From positions 36,624,071 to 36,688,070 of the forward strand of contig CM067306.1 in assembly GCA_034231615.1 (NCBI GenBank): 64,000 nucleotides of DNA, given 5' to 3'. The stretch comes from Meghimatium bilineatum. Its lineage: Eukaryota > Mollusca > Gastropoda > Stylommatophora > Philomycidae. Position numbers and translations under genes: made by a program. The notes under the pieces are model-generated. The model saw nothing but the letters and a program-made list of their open reading frames with translations. It was not told the origin of the DNA and searched no databases. Positions 1-11,935 of this stretch are shown one piece after another. Each line of letters starts with the position of its first letter. Positions within the stretch are counted from its first letter, which is position 1.

Positions 1-540
1 TTTTTATACAGTAACCCTCACAAGACACATTTTCCTGTAAAGCAACAACACACAAAACACACTATACTTTGGAACGTCTTCTATGAGAACAAGATATCGC
101 ACAATTTTATGTAAATAATGCTACCTACTTGTTTTTATTGATATTTTCAAATACTTTCCTCATACAATAATGGGTCCAAATTTTGTTTTTAATATTTGTA
201 ATTTTATTTGTCTTTACATTTTATTTAAACCTTTCCCTTTCCCACCCCCACCAAATTTTTCATTGTTCTATTGGTTGGGTATTTTGCATTTGATGTGTGT
301 TGCAATTCACTGTGAGTGTGCAAGAGACATCTGTATTTTAACATATACATACCTTATGTGACCTGTTTTTTGACCTGTTTTTGATGCATTTATTATGTAA
401 ATATACAGATACTAAAAAATATATGCACATGCGCAGATTTACAGTAATATATACAATGTTGCTGTCAAGTTTGACCACATATTTTCCATGCGTTCATTCT
501 TTTGTGGTATGTATTGTACTTCAAAAATATGTACTCTCTT
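1..540. other. AT-rich sequence, nothing recognised
   Basis: Short chance frames only. I see no repeat border, splice-like exon or RNA gene. Confidence 0.5.
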
Positions 541-655
541 GGATAATTGATGGAAGCTAAGATATTGTAGTGGTAAACCTAAGATGATTGATGAAAGCTG
601 AGATATTGTAGTATTAAGTCTTAGATGATTGATGGAAGCTGATATTATAGTGTTA
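541..655 (+). repeat. imperfect ~52-bp tandem repeat, about 2.5 copies
   Basis: The phrase GATTGATGGAAGCTGATATT recurs with small changes at about 546, 588 and 630. Spacing is irregular and the copies are diverged, so this is an old minisatellite remnant. Confidence 0.5.
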
Positions 656-689
656 CGTTATTTTAGTGTTACAGTCATTAGGGAAGGGG

Positions 690-840
690 GGTGTTTTTTC
701 TCAAATTCCCAACGGATCTCACTTGTAAGATGTTCCTATTAGATTTCCAGCAATACATAGTCCAGAGAGCAGAAAGGCATTGTGTCGCCATTTTATTTGT
801 TCCAATGGCCCGACACATTTGAGTTTGGCGTAGTCATACA
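690..840 (-). repeat. SINE-A copy (GAA-tailed short retroposon)
   Basis: One of at least seven copies of a dispersed element in this window. In element orientation it reads a GGCCATTGG(C/A)ACAAATAAAATGG block, then ATTCTCTGGACTACATCCTGCTGG, then GGAGTTTGAGAATGAACGCTG, and ends in (GAA)n. The run is broken here by wording only; each block is visible at 695-835. This copy lies on the minus strand and is diverged. The simple-repeat 3' end suggests a SINE or a LINE 3' fragment. Confidence 0.6.
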
Positions 841-849
841 AAACCTCAC

Positions 850-1689
850 AGTCATTCAAAAGACCCACAAAGCCATTTTAAAAATGCCACAAACTAATTA
901 AAAAAATCTTGAGATCATATAAATCCCCATGTCAAACAAAAGTCCCATGCAGTCATTCAAAATCAGTGATATAAAAATTTCACATTCATACATAAATGGC
1001 ACAATGTCTGAATAAATATCTTTCACAGCAGATAGATATATTTATGAGTTATAATAATTCAATCCAGAAATGACAAATCAAGTGTTCAAGACTTATATAT
1101 TCTTTTAATAGATTTGCATCTTGACATTTCTTTACAGTTGTATTACCGCACTTCTTTAATATTCTCATTGAATATTTTGCAAAATAGTGTTATGATAGCT
1201 TTTTACATCCGTCAGTGCGATCAGGAAGCAGGCCAGTGTAGAATTTCACATGGATTACGAGGCCCTCCAATTGGTTAAATTGCTGAGACACACAGTCCCT
1301 ATGTTTTGCACATGATTGCTTGTCGAGTAGATTTTATGGAGAAAGTGCCTTTGCACCAACCACCCTCTCAGCCTTGTTGATTAATTCCAATGGGAAAGCA
1401 ATGCAATATTCTTGGAAACATGCAGGAGATGTTAGGTGATGTTTTAATACACTGTCAAACGCCATAGGGTCTTCCCTCTGTATTTTCTGTAGGGGTTTAC
1501 TCTCTTAGTCTGAGACACTACCATGATAATCCGCTTGGCAGTTGGCATTGCTTCTTATATTGCTAGGAAATATAATCTGAAAATTATGAAAAAGTTGACA
1601 TCAATGATGCGAGGATTACACTACCAAACATGGCTTCAAAAGTTATGTTGTAATGGGGGACACCTTATGTTGACAGGTGTAGAATATAA
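850..1689. other. intergenic, nothing recognised
   Basis: AT-rich sequence with scattered stops. A 75-codon frame at 1523-1750 has no recognisable motif. It may be the decayed 5' half of the RNase H relic that follows. Confidence 0.4.
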
Positions 1690-2175
1690 AACTGTAATGT
1701 GGCATTTCTATAAACAAGTACATGTACTTGAAAGCAAGCAGGAATTATGACACATACTTGTTTAAGTTGGTCTATCTACACTTATGGTGGCTGGAGTCGA
1801 TGACAAAGTCTGTTCTGAAGAGATCTTTCATTTTTGTGCCAGCATATATGGGTAGTAGGGACAATGAAAAAGCAGACAGACATGCCAACCTAACTGCATT
1901 GACAAGTGGTAGTTTGACTGACCATACTAATTTGAATGCAGCCAAAGAGTTAGACCATTGGGGAAAGCAGTTTGTGTTTCTTTTTATGTGTAGATGACAA
2001 GAATGCAAGATCTGGGAGTGACATGTGGAGTTGCAAGAAATGAGCTTTTGCAAGAAATCAAATGTAGTTATCAATGAACACAGAACTGGAACAATCAAGT
2101 TACCACTTGCTGAAGGGCATATCGGAGAACCTATGGATATGTCCGGAGTGCTATGATGATGATCTGACAATTAAC
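1690..2175 (+). pseudogene. RNase H relic of a retroelement (copy 1)
   Basis: The frame at 1722-1997 contains FIFVPAYMGSRDNEKADRHA. This matches the C-terminal RNase HI signature of non-LTR retrotransposons (F-x-P-G-H-x-G-x-x-G-N-E-x-A-D), with the usual GH changed to AY. After a stop and frame changes, further pieces follow: an NEHRTGT segment near 2075 and a Trp-x-Cys-Pro-x-Cys segment near 2135. The same tail occurs in five other copies in the window. The catalytic N-terminal half is not recognisable. This is a dead copy. Confidence 0.65.
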
Positions 2176-2579
2176 TTGAGGAGCTAATATATGCTTTATT
2201 CACATCGAATTTTTTTTGTATATTGTATTCACAAAGATTAATGTTGTTACATCCCTTTATTGCATTTATATTATAAATGTATGGTACTTTGTGCTTGCAA
2301 ATAGTTCAGATTTACTTTTTTTTTTTATTAAATGTATGTTGTTGTTGCCTTGCAAAGAATATGACTCAGGTCACAATGACAAAGTATTACTTTAAAAAAA
2401 AATATATTACTCTATTAGAACAGATTGCATGGTTGACAATTTGAGAATGCTAGGGGTTGTAACCAAATGTTTTAAAATGTCAAGAGTTATCTTTCACAGT
2501 GACCGTGAAACAAATTTTAATTTTTTTTTCTTGTATAGTTTTTAACAGTGTCATGTCATTTTTATATATCTTTTTTCCC

Positions 2580-2722
2580 CCCGTATGTTCTCAAACTCCC
2601 ACTGGGTCTCTTATAGCAAGACAATGGTCCTACAACATTTTCAGCAAATTGTTGTCTAGATATTGGAAATACATTGTGTCACCATTTTGTTTGTGCAGAT
2701 GGTCCAACACATCAGACTAAAG
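2580..2722 (-). repeat. SINE-A copy
   Basis: The CTCAAACTCCCACTGGGTCTC block, the ACAATGGTCCTAC block and the CACCATTTTGTTTGTGC block follow in the order of the other copies, reversed. It lies about 400 bp downstream of RNase H relic 1, as also happens near 16.5 kb and 63.6 kb. Confidence 0.6.
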
Positions 2723-2729
2723 CATTTAT

Positions 2730-3430
2730 ATATCTAAAATACTTGATGTGTGTTTTCAAACTCTCTATTTCATAGATTTGTATTAATAATAGTTGAAATT
2801 GAAGTAAAACTATGATTTAATCTGAAAAGGATAACAGTAATTAATTTTTTTATGTTTAAAAACATGCATAATAAATGTTTTTACTAAAAGATCTTTTTAA
2901 AGAACCAGACACAATGCATATAATTCAGTACTGTCTATGAATACAACACTCAAACAACTAATGAGGAGTCAATTAAGTAATATGCCAACTGTTTATTAAT
3001 CAATCAAATGATCACCAAAATATCAATTTATTTTCTGAAAATGCTTGTTGTAAAATGTTTTATGCCATTCTTATGAAAATTATTGTTTGTCAGTTGTGTT
3101 GTGTGCTTTATGTTTGTCCGGTACAACTTGTGTTTTGCAACATCATAGTCTCCGCTGATTATTACTCCCAATGAGACAAATTTTGTTGCTAGACTGATGA
3201 TGTTTCGAATTCCTAATGATTTCCTGTAGATATTAAACATTAAATATTGATTTACGTTTACCACTTCTATGTCAACCACTCATGTTCCTGGATGCGTCTA
3301 GCCCTCATAAGAGCATAAGTCATGGATAAATTCCCTTCTGTCGATTCTGTTCTTAGATTTCTGCCGCTCTAAGTTCTTCCATGTAATGCCAATATCACAC
3401 TTTCATCTCTTCCCCAAATTGTTTTAGGTT
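2730..3430. other. intergenic, nothing recognised
   Basis: AT-rich, no recognisable gene or repeat border. The 83-codon minus frame at 3028-3279 has no motif I recognise. Confidence 0.45.
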
Positions 3431-3440
3431 TTCCTTTCCC

Positions 3441-3600
3441 TGTAGATTCCATGTCTTTCCTGTAGATTCCATGTCTTTCATGTAGATTCCATGTCTTTCA
3501 TGTAGATTCCATGTCTTCCCTGTAGATTCCATGTCTTCCCTGTAGATCCCATGTCTTTCCTGTAGATTACATGTATTCCCTGTAGATTTCAATGCCTATC
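3441..3600. repeat. 20-bp minisatellite, 8 units
   Basis: TGTAGATTCCATGTCTTTCC is repeated exactly every 20 bp (3441, 3461 ... 3581). Substitutions are at two or three variable positions and there are no indels. A reverse frame through it gives repetitive ESTGKTWNL-type peptide, an artefact of the repeat. Confidence 0.95.
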
Positions 3601-4050
3601 TTGTTAAACAATTTTCTGTTTTCCTTATAGTACGTCCAATACATCTCTTGCATGATCGCATGGCCCGGAATTCAGTCTGGGAGAAAAAAAATACCACTGT
3701 TACTTTCCATGCATAGTGTAAGAAACAGCTTAGAAGTTCAGAGATTGTACTAACAATGGCAAACTGTAAAAATTATCAATTGCTAAAGAAATGCAAAATA
3801 ATAATGCCCTTGAAATCTTTGTAACCGTGGCCATTCTGCCCCTTGATACTGCTTCCTCAATACTGACAGACATGCCACATAAGCCACCAACAGCATCATT
3901 TTCAATATTGTTGTTATTCACAAGTATGTCTTCAAAATTGTTTATTACTTTTAAGCCTTCTCTTCTTAATGTTGAACAGTCACAGACAAAATATTTTACT
4001 TCATTCCATTAGAAAATTCAAATACATTCCTCTTGATATCAATAACTATA

Positions 4051-4310
4051 TGGTTCTTGTTTGGAATGTGTACTCCACGATGTGATTATTTCCCTTAGCA
4101 ATATTTGTCAGTTTATGTTTATCCTCTATTAATTTTGATATAAATTTATTTACGGTTACAGCTAGTTATGTAAAACAAAACCTCTCTAAACCCTAAACCT
4201 AAAAAAATTAATAGTTAAATTAATAATATAAATTGGCAAACATTGCCAAGGGAAATAATCACATCAGGGTGGTGGGATGTGTGTATGTTTACGCGTTCCA
4301 AACAAAAACC
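4051..4310. mobile_element. palindromic MITE, family G copy 1
   Basis: The left end GGTTCTTGTTTGGAA and the inner block TGTGATTATTTCCCTTAGCA are matched in inverted order on the right (TGCCAAGGGAAATAATCACA ... TTCCAAACAAAAACC). The whole ~260 bp forms an imperfect palindrome with an AT-rich centre. A second element with the same terminal motif is at 8116-8250. There is no coding capacity, as expected of a MITE or foldback element. Confidence 0.65.
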
Positions 4311-4319
4311 TACTATATT

Positions 4320-4970
4320 GATAAAATCCTCAGTTTTCTTTAAAATATCATTTATAGTTGTGTATGTGTGTGGGCGCGCACGTGCCTGCATACCTGCTTA
4401 TGTTGGAATCTGTCGGCCAGCATGACACAGCTATACTGACAAATCAGGGCGTAATCAATTACAGAAATGTGGTCATGCAACAATCAAATCTGTCTTCATG
4501 TCATCACTCCTATTGGCTAAAAATCGAGGAGGAGCGGAACCAGACCATCTGCCTTGAAAGGACTCACCCAGCAATCTGTACTTCTGCTAACCAATTCCAA
4601 TTTCCTGAATATACACTTCATGATAGCCCAACATGCATGTAGCCTTGACGCTAGACTTAACTCTATATGTCCACCGAGCGGCTAATATCTACATTTTGGA
4701 GACCCACTATGCCGAAAAGCCGCTCAAATCTACATTTTAATATGAATTTACTATCATGTTCGGCATAGTAGGAAAACCGTACGGAGACAAAGAGTTAAGA
4801 AGACCCAACACGCAAAATCATAATAGGTCTTTATACATGATCATTTTGATTATTGCTGTGTTTTCGTTGATCATTGTGTATATAGTGTGTCGCCTTCCAG
4901 CACCGACAACTAAATTAACAGAAATAATCAAAAACATAACATAAAAAAGGCTTGTTTTGATTCTGCGTAT
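4320..4970. other. intergenic, nothing recognised
   Basis: Contains several overlapping short frames. None shows a motif. A GC-richer patch at about 4370-4640 has no recognisable product. Confidence 0.4.
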
Positions 4971-4971
4971 G

Positions 4972-5135
4972 AGTGCCGAAGATGGATGTGTTGGGTCATT
5001 GGCACAAATAAAACAGCAACACAATGCATTTTTGTTCTCTGGACTTGCATCCTGCTGGAGAACTTGTAGGATTGCTGTCCTGCTTCAAGAATGATCCAGC
5101 AGGAGTTTGAGAATGAACACTGAAGAAGAAGAAGA
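4972..5135 (+). repeat. SINE-A copy with (GAA)n tail
   Basis: Reads GCCGAAGATGGATGTGTTGG at the left and CAGGAGTTTGAGAATGAACA before a GAAGAAGAAGAAG tail at the right. With the copies at 30180 and 38250 it fixes the 3' end of the family. Confidence 0.7.
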
Positions 5136-5454
5136 TTCTGATTAATAGTGCTCTATTGTCAAGGGTCACGAAAGATCATGACCTAGAATATACAGATTTG
5201 AGGCCAACACTAGAGGCAGCTGCTCTAACCTGAAGAAGACGGTGGACACTTCACCCTGGCTAGAGGTTTGACATTCTAACAGAAGAGCTGTTTTAGCAAA
5301 GAAACATGTTAAGCATCAAATCCTGCTATCAATTGCCAATAAATGCAAAGGGTAACTTGTAATATACAATAGTAATCCATCTTAATTACTCAATGATTTC
5401 TTTGATTGAGTAGCTAGTGAAGTAGTCCTAATTGTGTGAACTTTTTTTGTGGTC

Positions 5455-5570
5455 ATCATCATCAAGTGCCATCTCCGCAATGAAGTGACTGCAACAAACT
5501 TCCAACCTTCTGTGCGCTCTGCTAGACTGTAACCTGTCCATCTTGTGATGTTACTCTCCCACTTGTATCT
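5455..5570 (-). pseudogene. possible LINE 3'-end relic
   Basis: The reverse strand reads a short segment with YSLAERTEGWKFV and TSLRRWHLMMM. It resembles the C-terminal end of retrotransposon polyproteins (W-x-G ... A-x-x-R ... W-x-x-V). The match is short and unsupported by neighbours. Confidence 0.3.
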
Positions 5571-5679
5571 GCCTACATTTTGGTTGTGGTAAAATGCAGT
5601 AAAAGATGGACATGTTCATGTAGCACTGGCTATGTTACCGAATAAATAAGTGATGCCTTAAACATTTAAAAATAGTTGA

Positions 5680-5730
5680 AATGATTCATTGTTGTTATTA
5701 TTATTATTGTTATTATTATTACTGTTATTA
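5680..5730. repeat. (ATT)n microsatellite
   Basis: Interrupted TTATTATTATTATTGTTATT tract. It is read in reverse as a run of Asn codons in a chance frame. Confidence 0.8.
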
Positions 5731-5796
5731 ATTACCCAATTGCTAAAGAGAACATCTGAACTAGCAGAGATATCCAATACACAAGACTCAAATTTC

Positions 5797-5960
5797 AATA
5801 ACATGTCACAGACTGCAGTAAAACTTAATCTGATAGGCAAAAAGTGAAAACACAGGATAATGAATTTTTATGAATCACTTCAAGAACAGAGAAAAACATA
5901 CACAAAACTGATGTTTCACCAAAAGGCCTTTATCGAGAACAAAACATAACACAAGTAAAA
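5797..5960 (+). repeat. dispersed repeat B, copy 1
   Basis: Contains ACACAGGATAATGAATTTTT followed by TGATGTTTCACCAAAAGGCC and TTTATCGAGAACAAAACATA. The same blocks in the same order occur at 43530-45065 (split by a LINE) and in reverse at 11285-11440 and 61665-61800. The family is unclassified. The AACGTTT...ACTTTATCAAGAACA phrase recalls sequence found near the ends of some retroelements, but that is only an impression. Confidence 0.55.
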
Positions 5961-6207
5961 ATGACACTATTTATTAACACATGGCATTTTTCTATCTTTC
6001 CGTGTTCCTCAGTTTGCACGGGTAAGTGTGAGCACCTGATTACGTCATGCCACAAAGACTGGTGCTGCTCTAACTTTGGTGGATGGATTGCTTTGTGCTT
6101 CGGTGTAATAGTATAAATTGAACTCCTCACTTTAATCCAATTCTCATTGGGCAAGTTAAGCATCATACGTATTAATACATTGCTCAAGTACTGCTGCTTT
6201 CAAATAA

Positions 6208-6632
6208 TGTATGAAGACATCTATCAAGCTATGACCCATACAAATGAAGACATCTATCAAGCTGTAACCCATACAAATGAAGACTTCTATGAAGCTGTGA
6301 CCCATACAAATGAAAACATCTATCAAACTGACCCATACAAATGAAGACTATCAAGCTGTGACTCTTACGTATGAAGACATCTATCAAGCTGTGACCCTAT
6401 GTATGAAGACATCTATCAAGCTGTAACTCTACATATGAAGACATCTATCAAGCTGTAACTCTACATATGAAGACATCTATCAAGCTGTAACTCTACATAT
6501 GAAGACATCTATCAAGCTGTGACCCTACGTATGAAGACATCTATCAAGCTGTGACCCATATGTATATAGACATCTACCAAGTACTGCTGCTGTGACCCAT
6601 AGGCCTACATAAGAAGACATCTATCAAGCTTT
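6208..6632. repeat. ~32-bp minisatellite, about 13 units
   Basis: ATGAAGACATCTATCAAGCT is repeated about 13 times with a variable spacer (GTGACCCATACAA or GTAACTCTACAT), giving a period of 29-36 bp. The 65-codon frame across it is repeat-derived. Confidence 0.9.
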
Positions 6633-6639
6633 CACCCAA

Positions 6640-8110
6640 TGGGAAACCACAGCTCTTGACAGACACGCACGCCCAATCCTGACATGGTCAGATCAGTGTA
6701 GGTATTAAAAGATTTTAACAGAATAGAACACTGCAGGTGATTTGAAAGAGAAAAAACAAAAAGAGGCAGAATGTTTTCCCTCAGAGCCTGCTACATTTCT
6801 GCATACACTACACTACATTTTTCAGAACCCATATACTACATTTTTCATACACTACACCATTTTTTAGAACCCATATAATATGATATGAAAATAGGTAAAG
6901 TAAAAGGTTACCAATAGCAAATCAACATACTCATAACAAAACAAATTGCAAATGTGTTTTTTTTCAAGTCTGCTTGTATAATTTTTTTTAAATCCAAGAT
7001 CTTTGTATTGTTTTTCATATTGTGAAGTCAATGTTGGCCTTAAGTGTCTTGTAACTTTTTCATGATGTCTTTTGTAGGAAACTATAATTCTGTCTCTTGG
7101 ACTTTGTAAAACTATTTTTGCATTATGATGTAAGCTCTTATGATTTAGCAATTGATTATTAATATGTTATATATTTTATTTAAAATTTTCCTTTATTGAT
7201 AACCTCATATCTGGACAGTAACAAATGCAGTCTTCCCTTTATGAATGACCTCATACCTGGACAGTAATAAATGCAGCCTTAATTTGTACATACAAGTTTA
7301 ATAATTTCATCATTTCCAGTATTAGCACTGATGTTTTAGAAATTAACACAGATTGCCCTGGAAAAAACCCCAGATAACTCCCAGGCAATATAATTCAATA
7401 TAAACAAGTATAGTGGTCAAATAGTACGTATTTTACTGTATTGATGCAGATTTCAGGCAGACAAAATTAATTTAAAAAGCAATTTTGTAGTCTATTTCAG
7501 TAATTATTACTAATACTAACGTTTTTATCTCACATGCATATATTGATGAGCCAAACAAAAAGGTCATTTGGTGGTGAATTTGGACAAAATATACATATTA
7601 ATTATATATTAATATATTAATTATATATTAATTATAAAATACATGAATTATGCAAAAATAATTTGATAGCTATTGAATACGGCTAGGGCCTTAAGCAATT
7701 CAAATATACCTTTAAAAAAGGCCATTTGCCCATTTTTCATCATTTCCACCATACTTTTTTTGAAAATCGTTAATGATGGGGATGGTTTATCTAACTTTTG
7801 GCTAAATTCCTAAAAAAAAAAACAGCACATATTAAAGTAAATTTAGCCAAAATAACCCCAATACTCCAGACGATGCCAAAAATCAGATCTAGTGAAAAAA
7901 GTGCTAGCTGTGACATTGCTGTATTTCTCTTTTAGTTTCTGTTTGTTGTTTTTCAGTTCTTAGAACAGGTTTCCTATGCACAAACACATAGAAATATGTC
8001 AACTATTTTTCTGGTAAAAGATTTCCTAGATGAAAGTAAGAATATTAAAGCTTCATGACATTTGTAAATGGATTTTATTTAAAATTTTATTAAAATAATT
8101 TTTTCGAAAT
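6640..8110. other. AT-rich intergenic stretch
   Basis: No gene recognised. It holds a diverged 54-bp direct duplication at 7200-7280 (CCTCATATCTGGACAGTAAC / CCTCATACCTGGACAGTAAT) and a TTAATTATATATTAA-rich tract near 7600. Confidence 0.5.
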
Positions 8111-8115
8111 ATTTT

Positions 8116-8250
8116 TGGTTCTTGTTTAGAACCTGTGTCTCCCTACTTATTTTAGGGTTAATTAATCTAAATATTATATAAATAATTAATTAATAATTAA
8201 ATTAAATATTCATTTTTAGGGTTAATTTTTATAGGTTCCAAACAAGGACC
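8116..8250. mobile_element. palindromic MITE, family G copy 2
   Basis: Starts TTGGTTCTTGTTTAGAACC and ends GGTTCCAAACAAGGACC, an inverted pair. TTTTAGGGTTAAT segments and an AATTAATTAATAATTAA centre lie between. It shares its terminal motif with 4051-4310 but has a different, shorter interior. Confidence 0.55.
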
Positions 8251-8730
8251 ATATTTTCATTGAAAAATGTCATGTTTATGTTATTTCCTGTTAGAATATG
8301 TATAATATAAACATTTTCTTTTATAATAATAGTCATTATCTTATACAAATGTGTCCTCTTTTTATTCTGTCAAACATGTCTTTTTATCTTTTTTTTTACA
8401 AGATGGAAATACAGTAACCCTACATGAACTCTCACCCTACATGACCTATCAACAGCCCCCTTTCACTGATATTTAATTACTGGGATTCATTGTCAATACA
8501 ACCCTATGCAAAAAAATCTAGTTGCAAATTTTATCTATCAAGTGACCTTCATTTTCTGGGGAAATGTAGATGGAATATTTTGTTCTATGTTTTGCAAATG
8601 AATGTCTTCCAAGAACCAAGTTTTTTAAAGTTATGTTGGAAATAGCATCATGAATCTCTTACAAGAACCCAGTTTTCTAAAGTTATGCTGGCTATAATGA
8701 CATGTTTCATTATTGTTAGTTTTTATTCAT

Positions 8731-8860
8731 TGTCTTCAAATCATCAGAGCAGTTATTGTCTTCAAATCATCAGAGCAGTTATTGTCTTCAAATCATCAGA
8801 GCAGTTATTGTCTTCAAATCATCAGAGCAGTTATTGTCTTCAAATCATCAGAGCATTTAT
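8731..8860. repeat. 26-bp minisatellite, 5 units
   Basis: TGTCTTCAAATCATCAGAGC plus AGTTAT repeats exactly every 26 bp (8731, 8757, 8783, 8809, 8835). It explains the repetitive open frames here. Confidence 0.95.
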
Positions 8861-8869
8861 TGTCTCAGA

Positions 8870-9660
8870 CTCCCAGTCCATACTGCGAAAGATCCACAAT
8901 GACAGATACAATATGAGTGGGTGATAAATTCAAAGGGGGAGGGATGCTTGAGGGGTTCACATCCCTCTTTGCCTCCTTTGGGAATAATGACATGACATTT
9001 ATTAATAGGAAGGAAGCAAAAAAGAATCAAGCATAAAAAAACCACTAAATTACCAAAAAAAGATTTTAAAAATACCATGTAAAGGAGCGAATTAACATTT
9101 TTCTCTAAACACCCTCCCACCTCTTACCAAAGGCGTATATACGGTCCTGATGTTATCTACTAGGTATTTACTTTTGTACAATGGCTGGTCCGATAAGGCC
9201 ACTAATCAGACCTTCAAACAATCCACTTGCAGTAGATTAGGTTTAGGTTTACTATGTTAAAACATTGGTTATATTAACCTAATCATATTAATGTTTTTAA
9301 GCTTAAAAAGTAATAGGTATTTCTTTACTTGCACGGTTGTCCAAAATAGTACCGTAAATTTGTCTTATTTTTGTATGGTTGTTTCATTATTAATTTTACT
9401 TCCTATATTTTGGCAAATTTGGAAATCATGTTTGTATTTCTACCACTTTAAGGTTATCAAAAAAATAATGTTTGTGTTTCATATGCATGTAACGTCCAAA
9501 ATTGAAACTCAAATTTTCATCTGTTTATAAAATTGATTAAGGTTATATGATTATATATCTTGTAATTTGATAATAATCGTGGGTACAATACACGAGTCAG
9601 TGAACACGTTTTTACGGAACAAATAGATAACATAATTAAACGGAACAAATTCCGATAAAG
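8870..9660. other. intergenic, nothing recognised
   Basis: Short frames without motifs. No repeat border seen. Confidence 0.45.
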
Positions 9661-9668
9661 ATGTATAT

Positions 9669-9775
9669 ACCGACGCATCCAATATTCAACACGTGCGCGA
9701 TGAGAGACCCTGACCACTCGACATGAGTGGAAGGTGGATGGCCAGTTCATCGCGCACAAATCGCTAGATCGGTAT
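9669..9775. other. nested inverted repeats (potential hairpin)
   Basis: GTGCGCGATGA at 9693-9703 is the exact reverse complement of TCATCGCGCAC at 9747-9757. Inside, CCACTC (9714-9719) pairs with GAGTGG (9725-9730). Outside, TACCGA and TCGGTA form a third pair. The patch is clearly more GC-rich than its surroundings. It could be a structured RNA, an old palindromic element or a cruciform. Confidence 0.5.
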
Positions 9776-9789
9776 TTTAAGTTACGACT

Positions 9790-10690
9790 TTTTAAGTTTC
9801 CGAGATAGTGCAATAGCATATGAAATTAAAAAGTTGGCATGTTGTCACATGCTTTGTCCATTGATTCTTGTATTGTACCTAATCGAGATTATTGCATGAA
9901 AAGGCAACATGCTCTCATCATTTTTGTTGCATACTTTTTTTTCTAAACCAAAAATTTATGCAATTCATTGTTGTCATTACTGAACAATAAATATTCTATC
10001 TATATTTTCTTGCTCCTGATTTGGTTTCATTTATTCTGTTGTTTAAACATTAATTGTACAGTTATTACTGCATTGCTTTAGAAGTTTAGATAAAGACACA
10101 ACTGTTGTGTATATAACTGATTGATCTGTGTTCATACATAAGGTTCTCAATCAGGCCAACGTACTCAACAGAGCTTACCAGGCAAAGATATCCAGCATTT
10201 TTTTTCATCGTTATGCCAACAGATTCCAGCATTTCTATTTTTTGATCGACTCAAACTTCCACTTTATCTCTTGAAGTATGACAATGGTCATACTAGATTT
10301 ACAGTAAGATTTATCCAGGAAAGTGAAATGTGCTGTCTCTGTTTTATTTGCGCCACTATATTGAACGTACATGGTCTTACTACTGTGTATATACAATAAG
10401 AGGATACGCAATTCTGTTGATATTAGATTAACCTGAAACCTGGCCCAACTGGCATTACTAAAACCAGCGTATCGGTAGCAAGTAATCACTGCAGTAAAAC
10501 TGTAATTAAACAGGCGAGACTTGGATAGTGCTGGCCTTGTTTAGACTTGATAGGGCCCTAAGCTATTTGAGATATGGGGCCATTTAACGATTAAGAATAT
10601 ATAGATAGTGAAATAGAAAAAATGTGGTGGCCCCCTATAGCTTGTTTAACTTATAGGTAAATCGTCACTGGACTTAGAACAGGATAATGA
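9790..10690. other. intergenic with fragments of repeat B
   Basis: Short phrases at about 10485-10515 (CTGCAGTAAAACTGTAATTA) and 10675-10705 (GAACAGGATAATGAAGTTTT) match parts of repeat B. Otherwise nothing is recognised. An 84-codon reverse frame at 10235-10489 has no motif. Confidence 0.4.
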
Positions 10691-10944
10691 AGTTTTACTA
10701 GTTCAATTTGATACTCTGCTGCAACCTTTGGAGATCAACTATCGTCATTCATATATGTAAGTTATGTTTTGTCACGTATCTGTTTGTTTTGACGATATCC
10801 CGTGTTTACATAGATTCTCAGTTTAGTTAGGTCTATGTTCTGTTCTATCAGGTTTTCGTTTGTTTTGACGATATCCTATTTTATTCCACCAATTCTGTAT
10901 TTAGTTTGCTTCCATTTCAATCTTTCTAGTTTTTTTTCCATCAA

Positions 10945-11230
10945 TTAAACTCTTCCAGTGAGCTTGCTTGCTATCACCGGGTTACGGCGAGCCAGGTTCG
11001 AAACCACGTCCGGCCAAAACAAAAATCCGGGTTTTGATTTATCACTTGACACCACCACACTTCCTGTCAACTCCGCTGTACCTGATGTATGAGTTAGGAG
11101 AGGTAAAGACAGCAAGAAAGGAACTGGCCACTTCACCTAATAGTTACTGCGGCTTAGTGCATGAAGAATTATCTCCATCCCCGACGGCAGGTTTTTGCCA
11201 AGAGACATACCTTTACTTGTACTCTTCCTG
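10945..11230 (+). repeat. possible tRNA-derived SINE
   Basis: GCCAGGTTCGAAACCACGTC at about 10991 contains a good RNA polymerase III B-box (GGTTCGAAAC). The ~240 bp downstream is less AT-rich than the surroundings and ends near CCAAGAGACATACCTTTAC. No second copy was seen in the window, so the element call is an inference from the B-box. Confidence 0.35.
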
Positions 11231-11284
11231 ATTTAATATAAATCTACCGATTATGCCTATTTTGTGAACGCCGATAGTGTCATA

Positions 11285-11440
11285 TTACTCGTCGTGTGTT
11301 ATGTTCTTCTTGATGAAAGCCTTTGTTAGAAACACCAATTTGTGTGATACCAGTGATTTGTAGAACTTCCATTATCCTGTTCCAAGTTTCGCATGTTGAA
11401 ACGAGTGACAAGCTTCTGTTGAAAAATGGAAACTTTTAAT
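11285..11440 (-). repeat. dispersed repeat B, copy 2
   Basis: Reverse-strand match to the B family: TTCTTGATGAAAGCCTTTGT then CCATTATCCTGTTCCAAGTT, in reversed order relative to 5797-5960. Confidence 0.5.
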
Positions 11441-11559
11441 ACCAAACATTTCAACAGACAACGTTGGCTTACAGTCTCTGAAAATGCTGGAGGTACCCAC
11501 TCTTTGTTTTGCGTTATACTACTAAATGTCATGTTCACATTTCTATATGTATACTTCTT

Positions 11560-11715
11560 CAGCCTTTACTCTCAAGCTCCCGCTGGATATCTCTTGTAAC
11601 AGGACAATGGTCATACTAGATTTCCAGCAGGATGTAGACCAGAGAATGGGAATGTGTTGTGTCGCAGGTTTATTTGCACCAATGGCCCGAAACATCCGTC
11701 TTCGGCGAGAACATA
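11560..11715 (-). repeat. SINE-A copy
   Basis: CTTCTTCAGCCTTTACTCTC, then CTCCCGCTGGATATCTCTTG, GACAATGGTCATACTAGATT and the GGCCCGAAACATCCGTCTTC end. It is one of the better preserved reverse copies. The 126-codon frame across it has no protein signature. Confidence 0.7.
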
Positions 11716-11748
11716 TACAGTGTAATCAAAAAGTTACGGTTGCTGGTA

Positions 11749-11935
11749 GCGGGGGGGGGGGGTGTGTGGATAAAAGACATCACAAATTGTTTAAACATGC
11801 CCCTCGCTGTGTCAGGTCAACTCACCCAGAATCGGCAGGAGTTCAGAAGATTTTCATAAGGAAGACTCTGGTAAGAATATGCAACTTGAGAGTGAAAGAG
11901 ATTTAAATACTCCCCCCCCCCCCCCCCCCCCCCTT
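11749..11935. repeat. poly-G and poly-C homopolymer tracts
   Basis: A run of about a dozen G near 11751-11762 and a run of more than 20 C near 11910-11935, about 150 bp apart on the same strand. Their lengths are probably unreliable in any assembly. Confidence 0.85.

Noticed and set aside
3395..3592. Repetitive 65-residue reverse frame
   Set aside because: Product of the 20-bp minisatellite read in frame.
11526..11906. 126-codon plus frame
   Set aside because: Runs through SINE-A and the poly-G tract; no protein signature.
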